Below are positions 1 through 5,927 of a DNA stretch of 8,669 nucleotides, piece by piece. The notes under the pieces were generated by a model. That model saw only the letters and a list, made by a program, of their open reading frames with translations, had not been told where the DNA came from and did no database searches. The DNA is from a bacterium (lineage in GTDB: Bacteria; Chloroflexota; Dormibacteria; Aeolococcales; Bog-877): NCBI GenBank assembly GCA_021798435.1, contig JAJZGN010000073.1:1-8669 (forward strand), written 5' to 3'. Positions within the stretch are counted from its first letter, which is position 1. Each line of letters starts with the position of its first letter. Position numbers and translations under genes: made by a program.

Positions 1-261
1 GGAACGGCACGAGCCTCTCGCGCCTTCCGAGAAGTTGCCTCGAGGGGCGGAATGTGCCTCTCCCGCAGCGCCTTCGCCGAGGCGCGGAGATTTTCTCCAA
101 GTCCCCACCGCCTTTCCTCGGCCTTCCAGGACTGGACAGGGGCCTTGGGTGACGGGGATCTGATTCTCAGTGGCACCAGGGCCAACGGGCGCATCCCGCA
201 CCCGGGCGTGAGGGAGCGGGGAGGCTTTGGAGCGGGCCCCGTTCCAGGGTGGCAACTCGCC
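1..261. other. Left-edge stretch with no supported gene
   Basis: The plus frame starting at base 1 stays open to 300, but its translation is Arg/Ser/Pro-rich, resembles no family I know and runs through the promoter of the next gene, so I do not call it. No minus-strand frame of useful length looks protein-like. The only structure seen is a pair of adjacent hairpins at 68-98. The stretch may hold the 3' region of a gene that lies left of the window. Confidence 0.5.
68..98. terminator. Two abutting perfect hairpins, possible terminator
   Basis: GCGCCT (68-73) pairs with AGGCGC (80-85) across a six-base loop. Directly after it, GGAGA (86-90) pairs with TCTCC (94-98) across TTT. Two perfect stems back to back in otherwise empty DNA could end transcription of a gene left of the window. 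No U-tract follows, so this is weak evidence. Confidence 0.22.
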
Positions 262-290
262 TTGACGATGCGCAACTCGCTGCCTAGAGT
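262..290 (+). promoter_or_regulatory. Sigma70-like promoter, apparently leaderless, for the 297 gene
   Basis: A -35 box TTGACG (262-267; five of six consensus bases) is followed by a 17-base spacer and a -10 box TAGAGT (285-290; four of six, including the key T, A and final T). Six bases separate the -10 box from the GTG at 297, so transcription would be expected to begin on or next to the start codon. No Shine-Dalgarno sequence precedes this GTG, which fits a leaderless mRNA. This is the best two-box promoter in the window. Confidence 0.65.
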
Positions 291-296
291 TGGGCG

Positions 297-808
297 GTGA
301 TCTCGAAGCTGGTCTTGGCGGAGCACAAGGTTGCTGCTGCCCTAATCTCAGCGGTGGTCGTGGCGGGGCTGGGACTCGGCATCTGGACGGCGAATTCGAT
401 ACTTCCCTATCCGGCCGACGCGATCCCAGCGCCCCACATCGGGCACTTCACGATGTGTTCGATCCCGATGTGGCTGCAGACCCAGGATCGATCGGTGAGG
501 TGGCTGGGAGACTGCATGGGCCAGCTCTACTCGCCTCCCCCCGAGATGAGGCTGGGCAGGGGCACGGTGTTGGCGATCGGGTGCCGACCGGGAGGGTGTC
601 CCTTGGGGGTATTCCTCTACTCCACTTCCCCAAAGTCGTGGCGACCCAGGGGGAGCACAACGACGCCTATTACTTCAAAGCGGTGGGGGTTGGTACGGCT
701 ACGATCTGGGCTGCCTTTAGGACCAACCTCAACTGCTCATCGTCATCAGACGGTACCCAGCCCGATGGTTGTCCCGCGATCAAGCTGCTCGTACCGGCAG
801 GTTCCTGA
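297..808 (+). pseudogene. Small secreted/anchored protein of unknown function, frame interrupted near 629-635
   Basis: I do not recognise a named family. The 5' part reads from GTG 297: about ten polar residues, a hydrophobic helix (about residues 11-30, signal peptide or anchor), then a domain with GTVLAIGCRPGGCPLG. At codon 113 (AAG, 633) this frame turns into Arg/Pro/Ser-rich sequence. The plus-strand frame one base back (codons at 632, 635 and so on) continues sensibly with DAYYFKAVGVGTATIWAAF and a Cys-containing tail ending in IKLLVPAGS at TGA 806-808. Joined, this gives about 170 residues with a beta-rich, Ig-like feel (the GTATI pattern is typical of bacterial Ig-like or chagasin-like domains). 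The junction contains C CCA AAG (629-635), a textbook -1 slippery heptamer, so programmed frameshifting, a real one-base deletion and a base-calling error all remain possible. A strong promoter precedes it and a hairpin follows its stop. By eye its third codon positions are less GC-rich than the neighbours', hinting at transfer or decay. Confidence 0.55.
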
Positions 809-828
809 CGGGCTCTGCCCCGAGCCCG
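809..828 (+). terminator. Perfect 7-bp stem hairpin right after the 808 stop
   Basis: CGGGCTC (809-815) pairs with GAGCCCG (822-828) around TGCCCC, starting at the base after TGA 806-808. There is no U-tract, but placement directly behind a stop codon supports a terminator or mRNA-stabilising hairpin. It also supports 808 as the true end of the upstream reading frame. Confidence 0.4.
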
Positions 829-981
829 ACATTCTGGAGACGATCAACCCGCGGGCGGACCCTGTCAACCCCTTTGAGGGAGATGGTTGTGGGAATCACG
901 GAGCCGCCTCGTCGCCCCGGGGTGGGTTGATCCCTACCGCTGCCGGGAGGGCGGGCGGCGGGCCTAGCCTAGGGGGGCCGG

Positions 982-1647
982 TCACCAGGTGGACAGGACC
1001 ACGAGAGCGGCGCCGCTCGTGACCCTGATCTGGTACCCGGAGCCGCTGCCGCCTCCCACCAGGTAGCGCCGCGATCCTTCGGGGATCCCCCCCTGAACCC
1101 GACTCACCCCCGGGCCGGCGAGGAGCGTCGCGCTGGATGACCTCGGTACCACGAAGGTGATCCGATTGGCGCCCCCCGTCACGACGACCGGAACCGCGCC
1201 CAGAGCAGGGGGCAGGTCGACCACCATGGTGTACGCCCCTCCGGCGATGGCCAGGGACCGGAGGTTGAGGCCGGAGAGGTCGAGGACCAGGTGGGTCGTG
1301 CCCCCCTGCACCACCACCTCCCACCTCGGTTTGGGGCTGAGCCGCACCGTCCAGCTCTGCGCCCCGCCGCTACCCGCCGCGAACCGCACGCTGTAGGCGC
1401 CTTCCGGGGTGGCGACGACGGAATACGAGGTGGGGCTTTGGCTGGAGCTGGCCAGGACGGCCGCAGACTGGTTCGCCGGCCCCGCCACGACCTCCACCTG
1501 ATAGGCGCCGTTCGTGATGGTGAGCTGGGCCGAGCCGCTTGAAGGTGGGGTGAGAGACGTCTGCGGAAGGGAGTCCGATCCCTGGCATCCGGCGATCGCC
1601 AGGGAGCCCGCTGCGAAGGCCAAGATGAGAAGGCGAGGCGCGCTCAC
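982..1647 (-). CDS. Putative lipoprotein with repeated beta-strand motifs
   Basis: This 221-residue protein begins with a short basic region and a hydrophobic stretch ending in the lipobox LAIAGC, so Cys21 should be lipidated and the protein held on the outer face of the membrane. After a Ser/Pro/Thr-rich linker the rest is beta-rich, with recurring NGAYQV, GGAYTMVVDLP and GGANRITFVVP units around residues 45-170. The pattern resembles the right-handed, strand-repeat domains of the DUF4097 or LiaF C-terminal type, but I cannot assign one by eye. The start is GTG 1647. It overlaps the TGA of the decayed HAD gene upstream (GTGA, 1644-1647), so translation was probably coupled to that gene. Its own ribosome site is poor (GGAG abuts the GTG). 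Translation ends at TGA 984-982, followed by a GC-rich stretch with no clear terminator. Function unknown; the call as a lipoprotein is fairly secure. Confidence 0.75.
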   Translation of the reverse strand: MSAPRLLILAFAAGSLAIAGCQGSDSLPQTSLTPPSSGSAQLTITNGAYQVEVVAGPANQSAAVLASSSQSPTSYSVVATPEGAYSVRFAAGSGGAQSWTVRLSPKPRWEVVVQGGTTHLVLDLSGLNLRSLAIAGGAYTMVVDLPPALGAVPVVVTGGANRITFVVPRSSSATLLAGPGVSRVQGGIPEGSRRYLVGGGSGSGYQIRVTSGAALVVLSTW

Positions 1648-1897
1648 CTCCGGATCCCCAATTCGTCCAGCCTCCCCACCAATTCCGCCGGCTCCTGGTG
1701 CGCGCGAAACGCGCCCGCCACCGCCAGCTCCGGGCGACTGTGTCCGCCGGAGAGGACCCTCACCGCAAGCGCCCCGGCCCGGCGGAGAGGTCGAAGCCCC
1801 GGTTGAAGGGGGCTTGATGCCGGTCCCGGAGGTGCTGGTAGACGCTGTCCACTAGGGTGGCGTCTGGATCGAAGAGAATCGCAGGCTGGTCGTGCAT
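1644..1897 (-). pseudogene. Decayed HAD-superfamily hydrolase, internal deletion and frame change
   Basis: Reading from ATG 1897 (in-frame ATGs also at 1912 and 1909), the peptide contains PAILFDPDATLVDS. This is HAD motif I (DxDxT; usual form DLDGTLVDS), which carries the nucleophile Asp of phosphatases and phosphoglycolate-phosphatase-like enzymes. That frame stops at TGA 1762-1760 after about 45 residues. Another frame, ending at TGA 1646-1644, encodes LAVRVLSGGHSRPELAVAGA and then PAELVGRLDELG, the usual extreme C-terminus of the same family. The cap domain and motifs II-IV, well over 100 residues, are absent. The simplest reading is one large internal deletion that also changed the frame. 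The stop overlaps the GTG of the lipoprotein gene, so the pair was once an operon and this remnant may still act as a translated leader. A product would not be catalytic. Confidence 0.7.
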
Positions 1898-1952
1898 CGC
1901 CGCCGCCATCATGCGCCAACCGGGCTGGAGCCGATTCCCACGCTCCGCCCCG

Positions 1953-1958
1953 TAGAAT
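1953..1958 (+). promoter_or_regulatory. -10 box of tRNA-Ser
   Basis: TAGAAT matches five of six consensus bases and lies 11 bases before the first base of the tRNA, placing the transcript start about five bases upstream of the mature 5' end. No convincing -35 box is visible at the usual distance. Confidence 0.5.
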
Positions 1959-1969
1959 CCGTGGGATCG

Positions 1970-2060
1970 GGAGCGGTCGCCTAGTTGGCCGAGGGCGCGG
2001 CACTGGAAATGCCGTAAGGGGGCAACCCCTTCGAGGGTTCGAATCCCTCCCGCTCCGCCA
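1970..2060 (+). tRNA. tRNA-Ser (anticodon GGA)
   Basis: The acceptor strand GGAGCGG (1970-1976) pairs perfectly with CCGCTCC (2050-2056), followed by discriminator G and an encoded CCA (2058-2060). The anticodon stem is CGGCA/TGCCG (1998-2002/2010-2014) with loop CTGGAAA, giving anticodon GGA at 2005-2007, which reads UCC and UCU serine codons. The long variable arm with a GGGG/CCCC stem (about 2018-2029) is the class II feature expected of tRNA-Ser. The T arm is GAGGG-TTCGAAT-CCCTC (2033-2049). Complete and apparently functional. Confidence 0.97.
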
Positions 2061-2264
2061 CCACGGCAGCCACCGAGTTAGAACCGTGGCCGGGCCCGTA
2101 GGCCGCCGACCGCGGCTCTCCGGGAGGCGGGGCTTCGGCCGGGGCGTGCCCAACACCAGCAGAGGCTCGAGACGCCCCGCCAAAGCGGCGACAGCCGGCG
2201 CAGCATCGATCTCAACTGGGGCAGCCACCCGCCACGGGGCTTCGCACTCGGCGCCGGACCGGAG
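2061..2264. other. Intergenic stretch without a supported gene
   Basis: Just after the tRNA, CCACGG (2061-2066) can pair with CCGTGG (2084-2089), perhaps a weak 3' processing or termination structure. The remainder is GC-rich. Its open frames give Arg/Gly/Pro/Ala-rich translations typical of non-coding high-GC DNA, and I see no family motif on either strand. Confidence 0.5.
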
Positions 2265-2286
2265 GATGCGAGTCCGATGCGAGCCG
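2265..2286 (+). repeat. Tandem 11-bp direct repeat upstream of the 2301 promoter
   Basis: GATGCGAGTCC (2265-2275) is followed directly by GATGCGAGCCG (2276-2286), identical at nine of eleven positions. The pair ends two bases before the -10 box at 2289-2294 and occupies the -35 and spacer region. A period close to one helical turn in this position suggests protein binding sites on one DNA face, which is inference only. Confidence 0.45.
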
Positions 2287-2288
2287 GA

Positions 2289-2294
2289 TATTCT
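2289..2294 (+). promoter_or_regulatory. -10 box for a leaderless membrane-protein mRNA
   Basis: TATTCT keeps the conserved T, A and final T of the -10 consensus and is followed by six bases and then ATG 2301. The start of transcription would fall on the A of the start codon. No Shine-Dalgarno sequence precedes the ATG. This geometry is what chooses 2301 over the upstream in-frame ATG at 2277. Confidence 0.5.
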
Positions 2295-2300
2295 GGCCCC

Positions 2301-3332
2301 ATGGGGAGCGGCGAGGTGAACGCCGGGCAACTGCGCCCATCGCCGCAGGTCCCCGGGCGGCCATGGGCCAGGGCCCTCAGCTGGCCGCTCTGGCAGGTGG
2401 GGCTGGTGATGGCGATCTTTTCGCTGCCGAGCTTCGCCGCGGATCTGGCCCAGGGCCAGGTGGACGGCTCCTGGAGCAGCCTCTCGTTCCAGGTCCAGAG
2501 TTCGGGTCTCCTGGGGACTTGGACCGCGTTGGGTCAGGGCCCCGTGGGGCGCTACTTCTTCTACACCACTCTGGCCACACTTCTGCTCACGATCGGAGCG
2601 CTCGTCGCCGCTTTCGGCGGGCTCCTCTGCTGGTGGCGTTTCCGTCCGGCTCGGGGGGTCCTGGCCATCGGGCTCCTCATGGCGGTGATGGGCCAGCTGG
2701 CGGGCGTCCCTCAGGCCATGAGCCAGGCTCAGGTCTTTCACCAGGGGCTGGCGCCGCTTGTCGCCGAGGCCATCCTCGGCGCGACCTGGATAGGTGCCCT
2801 GCTGGCGCTCGTGCTGCTGGCCTCCCGCGGCGGACCTTCGCCGGGACCTCAAAGCTCGTCCCGAGCCGTCTCCGCGCTGCCCAGTCTGGGGGTGATCTTC
2901 TTCGTGTTCGGGGCGCTCCAGCTCCTGGCGGCCGCCTTCGGAGCCCCCTCCGACCTGAGCGCCAACAAGCCGGTGTCCCAGATGCCGGACATTCAGGTCG
3001 GGATGGCGTATGCGGTCCTCTCCCTGGCGGCGCCGGCGGTCATCATGGTGGCGGGAAGCAATATGTGGCGCGGTGCCGAGTGGGCACCACGCCTTGCCGT
3101 CTGGGGATGGTTCGGTGTGGTCGCCCAGGGGCTGATCCTCTTCGTGGGTGGCTGGGTGGCCCTGGGGTCCACCGGGTTGGCGCCGGCGGCGGTGGCGCCG
3201 GGGGCCTCCACCTCCGCCTTCGCGCTGTTGGCCATCTGGATTCTGCGCGCGGTGAGGCTCCAGATCTGGCGGCCGGGCGGGGCCAGCGGGCCATCGGACC
3301 CTGCGCCGAAGCCGGGGTCGGCCGCGGCCTGA
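2301..3332 (+). CDS. Polytopic membrane protein of unknown function (about 8 helices)
   Basis: The 343-residue product has a short polar N-terminus and then hydrophobic segments at about residues 28-47, 86-110, 118-137, 151-174, 192-214, 232-252, 265-289 and 302-320. It ends in a Gly/Pro/Ser/Ala-rich cytoplasm-like tail. A loop of about 35 residues with a Trp/Ser-rich stretch (GQVDGSWSS) sits between helices 1 and 2. I see no catalytic motif, transporter signature or conserved charged residue pattern that names a family; small-molecule transport or heme/quinol-related membrane roles cannot be told apart. ATG 2301 is chosen because a -10 box lies six bases upstream; ATG 2277 would add eight residues but lies upstream of that box. 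It stands alone: tRNA-Ser is upstream, and a hairpin terminator separates it from the GH15 gene. Strong GC bias at third positions supports real coding. Confidence 0.8.
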   Translation: MGSGEVNAGQLRPSPQVPGRPWARALSWPLWQVGLVMAIFSLPSFAADLAQGQVDGSWSSLSFQVQSSGLLGTWTALGQGPVGRYFFYTTLATLLLTIGALVAAFGGLLCWWRFRPARGVLAIGLLMAVMGQLAGVPQAMSQAQVFHQGLAPLVAEAILGATWIGALLALVLLASRGGPSPGPQSSSRAVSALPSLGVIFFVFGALQLLAAAFGAPSDLSANKPVSQMPDIQVGMAYAVLSLAAPAVIMVAGSNMWRGAEWAPRLAVWGWFGVVAQGLILFVGGWVALGSTGLAPAAVAPGASTSAFALLAIWILRAVRLQIWRPGGASGPSDPAPKPGSAAA

Positions 3333-3342
3333 GCAGAGCTCC

Positions 3343-3367
3343 CGGGGAGCGCCGGCCCGGCTCCCCG
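3343..3367 (+). terminator. 8-bp stem hairpin after the membrane protein gene
   Basis: CGGGGAGC (3343-3350) pairs perfectly with GCTCCCCG (3360-3367) around a nine-base GC-rich loop, ten bases after TGA 3332. No U-run follows, as is common for terminators in high-GC bacteria. It probably isolates the membrane protein transcript from the GH15 gene. Confidence 0.5.
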
Positions 3368-3482
3368 CCTGAGCGCCGGTCCACCCCGAGTCGGGTGGGA
3401 GCCCCTCGCCTTCAAAGTCCTGGCGGGAGTGGTGGCGCGGGGTGCTTCGAAGGCGCGATGATCAGGTCAATCCCAACTCCAA

Positions 3483-3489
3483 GGGAGGA
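3483..3489 (+). promoter_or_regulatory. Strong ribosome binding site that fixes the GH15 start
   Basis: GGGAGGA lies seven bases (counting from GGAGG) upstream of GTG 3496. It decides for this GTG over the in-frame GTG at 3442, which has no such site and would add 18 poorly conserved-looking residues. Confidence 0.8.
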
Positions 3490-3495
3490 TCCAGC

Positions 3496-5319
3496 GTGCC
3501 ACTCCCCGCCTACCAGGCCATCTCCGACTACGGGATCGTCGGCGATCTCCACACTGCGGCCCTCATCAGCCGCATGGGCTCTCTGGACTGGATGTGCGTG
3601 CCCCGGTTCGACAGCCCGGCCATCTTCGCCCGGATCCTGGACTCGGAGCACGGCGGCGCTATGTGGGTGGAGGTGGAGGGGGGGATGATCGCCGACAGCC
3701 GGCGTTACCTGCCTGGCACTAACATCCTCGAGACGACCCTCAGCAGCCCCCACGGCCGGGTCCGGCTGCAGGATTTCATGGTGGCCCGCGAGGGCCAGCG
3801 CACCCTGGAGCACGACCACGTCCTGGTCCGGATCCTGGAGGCCCCGGACGCTGACCTCGAGGCCTCCGTGCACCTCGACGCCCGCCCGGGCTACGGGAAG
3901 TCCGAGGCCAGGTTCAAGGTCGCCGGGGAAGGGGGCAGCTGCCTCGAGCTTAGCCACCGGGATCTGCACCTCCACCTGGACGGTCCGGGCCCCTGGGAGG
4001 CGGACTCCGGAAGGTGGGTACAGAGGCTGCACCTGCGCCGGGGCCAGCCCCAGGCGGTGGTGATGCGCTACGACGGGGACCGAACCTACCAGGTGCACCT
4101 GGACCCCAAGGAGCTCCTGGCGACCACCCGCCGGTACTGGGGGGACTGGATCGGACGCTGCAAGTACGACGGGCCCTACCGCGACCTGGTCCTGCGATCG
4201 GCCCTCACTCTCAAGCTCCTGATCTACGACCCCGAGGGGTCGATCGTCGCCGCCCCCACCACGTCCCTGCCGGAGTGGGTTGGGGGAGCCCGCAACTGGG
4301 ACTACCGCTACACCTGGTTGCGGGACTCCAGCTTCCTCATATATGCCCTTCAGCTGCTCGGGTACCAGGAGGAGGCCGCCAACTTCATGGATTGGCTGGG
4401 ACGGGTCCACCAGCACCACCCTCGGAGCTGGCAGACCATGTACGGGATCGACGGTCGCACCGATCTGCGCGAGGTCGAGCTGGACCACCTCGAAGGCTAC
4501 CGGGGATCCCGCCCGGTGCGGATCGGCAACGGGGCGGCCCATCAGCTGCAGCTGGACATCTACGGGGAGACGATGGACTCAGCCTTCCTGCACCTCAGCT
4601 TCGGGAGATTGGAGGCGCCCCACGTGCGGAGCAGCCTGGTGGACATGCTGGAGCACGTGGCCAGCTCCTGGGAGCACCCCGACAACGGAATCTGGGAGGT
4701 GCGAGGTGGCAAGCGGCACTTCCTCTACAGCAAGCTGCTCTGCTGGGTGGCGATGGACCGCGGGCTGAGGCTCGCTGACCAGCTCCGGCTGGACACCCCC
4801 CACCGGGACCGCTGGGTGTGGATTCGGGAGCAGATCCGCCACACCATCCTGACCAGGGGATGGAGCGACCATCTTGGGGCTTTCCGCCAGGCGCTGGACG
4901 AGGACGCGCTGGACGCCACGGCGCTCATGATTCCCATGGTCAACTTCCTACCGCCCCTGGACCCCAGGGTGCGGAGCACCGTTTCGGCCATCCAGCGTGA
5001 CCTTACTGACGCCCACGGATTCGTTTACCGCTACCGGAGGTCGGACGGCCTGGAGGGTCAAGAGGGCACCTTCCTGCTCTGCAGCTTCTGGCTGGTCAAC
5101 AACCTCTGCATGCAGCGCCAGGTGGGGCCGGCCCGGGACCTCTTCGAGCGGCTGGTGGCCCACGGAAACGACCTCGGCCTGTTCTCTGAGGAGCTCGACC
5201 CCGAGACCGGGGACCTGCTCGGCAACTTTCCCCAGGCCTTCACCCATCTGGCGATCGTGAACGCCGCTGCCCACATCGAGAGGGCGGAGGAGAACCGGGG
5301 CCCTGTGCCTGAGCGCTGA
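3496..5319 (+). CDS. GH15-family glycoside hydrolase (glucoamylase / trehalase type)
   Basis: The 607-residue length is normal for bacterial two-domain GH15 enzymes, which release glucose from alpha-glucan ends or hydrolyse trehalose by inversion. The N-terminal beta-sandwich (about residues 1-230) opens with AISDYGIVGDLHTAALIS, the usual GH15 opening. The (alpha/alpha)6 catalytic domain begins with PEWVGGARNWDYRYTWLRD (residues 259-277), the family signature whose Trp and Arg-Asp line the glucose site. GIWEVRGG (398-405) carries the likely general acid Glu401. LFSEELDP (562-569) carries the likely general base, Glu565 or Glu566, and is followed by GNFPQAFTHLA. All key blocks are present, so it should be active. 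No signal peptide is seen, so it is probably cytosolic, as expected for the intracellular glycogen- or trehalose-degrading members. Substrate cannot be fixed by eye: actinobacterial relatives include trehalases and glucan hydrolases. It has its own ribosome site, and the next gene starts 37 bases after the stop with its own -10 box. Confidence 0.95.
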   Translation: MPLPAYQAISDYGIVGDLHTAALISRMGSLDWMCVPRFDSPAIFARILDSEHGGAMWVEVEGGMIADSRRYLPGTNILETTLSSPHGRVRLQDFMVAREGQRTLEHDHVLVRILEAPDADLEASVHLDARPGYGKSEARFKVAGEGGSCLELSHRDLHLHLDGPGPWEADSGRWVQRLHLRRGQPQAVVMRYDGDRTYQVHLDPKELLATTRRYWGDWIGRCKYDGPYRDLVLRSALTLKLLIYDPEGSIVAAPTTSLPEWVGGARNWDYRYTWLRDSSFLIYALQLLGYQEEAANFMDWLGRVHQHHPRSWQTMYGIDGRTDLREVELDHLEGYRGSRPVRIGNGAAHQLQLDIYGETMDSAFLHLSFGRLEAPHVRSSLVDMLEHVASSWEHPDNGIWEVRGGKRHFLYSKLLCWVAMDRGLRLADQLRLDTPHRDRWVWIREQIRHTILTRGWSDHLGAFRQALDEDALDATALMIPMVNFLPPLDPRVRSTVSAIQRDLTDAHGFVYRYRRSDGLEGQEGTFLLCSFWLVNNLCMQRQVGPARDLFERLVAHGNDLGLFSEELDPETGDLLGNFPQAFTHLAIVNAAAHIERAEENRGPVPER

Positions 5320-5344
5320 GCTCCGCGCCCCCGCCCGACCCGGG

Positions 5345-5350
5345 CACAAT
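5345..5350 (+). promoter_or_regulatory. -10 box for leaderless DUF3090 mRNA
   Basis: CACAAT (four of six consensus bases, with A2 and the final AAT kept) is followed by six bases and GTG 5357. No Shine-Dalgarno sequence precedes the GTG. The -35 region is not recognisable. Confidence 0.45.
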
Positions 5351-5356
5351 TGAGCC

Positions 5357-5863
5357 GTGGCGGATTACGAGCTCGACCTCGAGCCGGTGGACCAGATCAC
5401 CGTGGGTGTGGAGGGAGAGCCGGGCCAGCGAACCTTCTACCTGGAGGCATCGAAGGGCGCCCAGAGCTGCACCTTGGTCATGGAGAAGGCCCAGGTGGTG
5501 GAACTGGGCACCCATCTGCTGGCGGCGATGCCCGACCAGCTCTCCGAGCCGGCGCCCGCCCCCGCCAGGGGACCGCTCGGCTCCCCGGGCTGGAGAGTGG
5601 GCACGATCCAGATCTCCCTCGACGAACCCGGGGGCGCCTGCACCCTGGTGATGGAGGAGTTGAGCGGCGTCGAGGGTGAGCCGGAGGCGGAGCCGGATCC
5701 CCGGCGGGTCCGACTGGTGGTCAGCCTGGGCCAGATGCGTGGCTTGGCCGACCGATGCCTCTTCGTGGTGGAGGGCGGCCGCCCGCTCTGCCCCCTGTGC
5801 CAGCTGCCGATGGACCCCTCGGGGCACGTGTGCCCGGCCCGCAACGGCCATCACCGGACCTGA
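5357..5863 (+). CDS. DUF3090 / TIGR03847 family protein
   Basis: This 168-residue protein matches the pattern I know for DUF3090, an uncharacterised family typical of actinobacteria. The N-terminus reads YELDLEPVDQITVG, followed by GQRTFYLEA and CTLVMEKAQVVELGTHL. The middle is Pro/Ala-rich, and a second half echoes the first (VGTIQISLDEPGGACTLVMEE, then LGQMRGLADR). The C-terminus is the diagnostic CPLCQLPMDPSGHVCP-type zinc-knuckle-like block with Cys145, Cys148 and Cys159, ending NGHHRT. Biochemical function is unknown. In actinobacteria the family is described as part of a conserved three-gene set with a histidine-phosphatase-like protein (MSMEG_4193/TIGR03848) and an SCO1521-type kinase-fold protein. 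A histidine phosphatase does occur here about 1.6 kb downstream, but it is not adjacent. GTG 5357 is supported by the -10 box six bases upstream; the product then starts at the family's usual N-terminus. Confidence 0.9.
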   Translation: MADYELDLEPVDQITVGVEGEPGQRTFYLEASKGAQSCTLVMEKAQVVELGTHLLAAMPDQLSEPAPAPARGPLGSPGWRVGTIQISLDEPGGACTLVMEELSGVEGEPEAEPDPRRVRLVVSLGQMRGLADRCLFVVEGGRPLCPLCQLPMDPSGHVCPARNGHHRT

Positions 5864-5910
5864 GCCACAGGACGCCCCGCCTTACAGTGGTCACGCCCCC
5901 CTCCGTTGCC

Positions 5911-5920
5911 CAAGAGGAGA
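5911..5920 (+). promoter_or_regulatory. Ribosome binding site of the FKBP gene
   Basis: AAGAGGAG (5912-5919) precedes ATG 5928 by eight bases. It marks the start of a protein with a proper signal peptide and excludes longer in-frame readings that run back through the DUF3090 gene. A possible -10 box TACAGT (5883-5888) lies 39 bases before the ATG, so this gene probably has a conventional leader. Confidence 0.7.
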
Positions 5921-5927
5921 CTCCCCG

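Noticed and set aside
52..300. Plus-strand open frame at the left edge
   Set aside because: No family resemblance, no ribosome site, and it covers the best promoter in the window.
297..1022. Single long plus-strand frame of 241 residues
   Set aside because: After about 635 its translation is Arg/Pro/Ser-rich and runs into the convergent lipoprotein gene. The protein-like continuation is in the -1 frame and ends at 808.
1970..2300. Integration site or mobile element next to tRNA-Ser
   Set aside because: I found no integrase, no duplicated tRNA 3' end and no terminal repeats in the window.
1644..2852. Long minus-strand frame of about 400 residues
   Set aside because: It runs antisense to tRNA-Ser (giving the familiar GRDSNPR artefact) and to the membrane protein gene. 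Only its last 40 or so residues resemble a real protein, the HAD tail.
3442..3495. GTG 3442 as the GH15 start
   Set aside because: No ribosome site there. GTG 3496 has a strong GGGAGGA and gives the usual GH15 N-terminus.
2363..3688. Plus-strand frame of 441 residues
   Set aside because: Shadow of the membrane protein gene and the start of GH15 in another frame. Gly/Pro/Arg-rich, and it spans a terminator hairpin.
3412..4542. Minus-strand frame of 376 residues
   Set aside because: Antisense shadow of the GH15 gene, which has all its catalytic motifs. The shadow is rich in Val, Pro, Gly and Ala, as expected from GC-biased codons.
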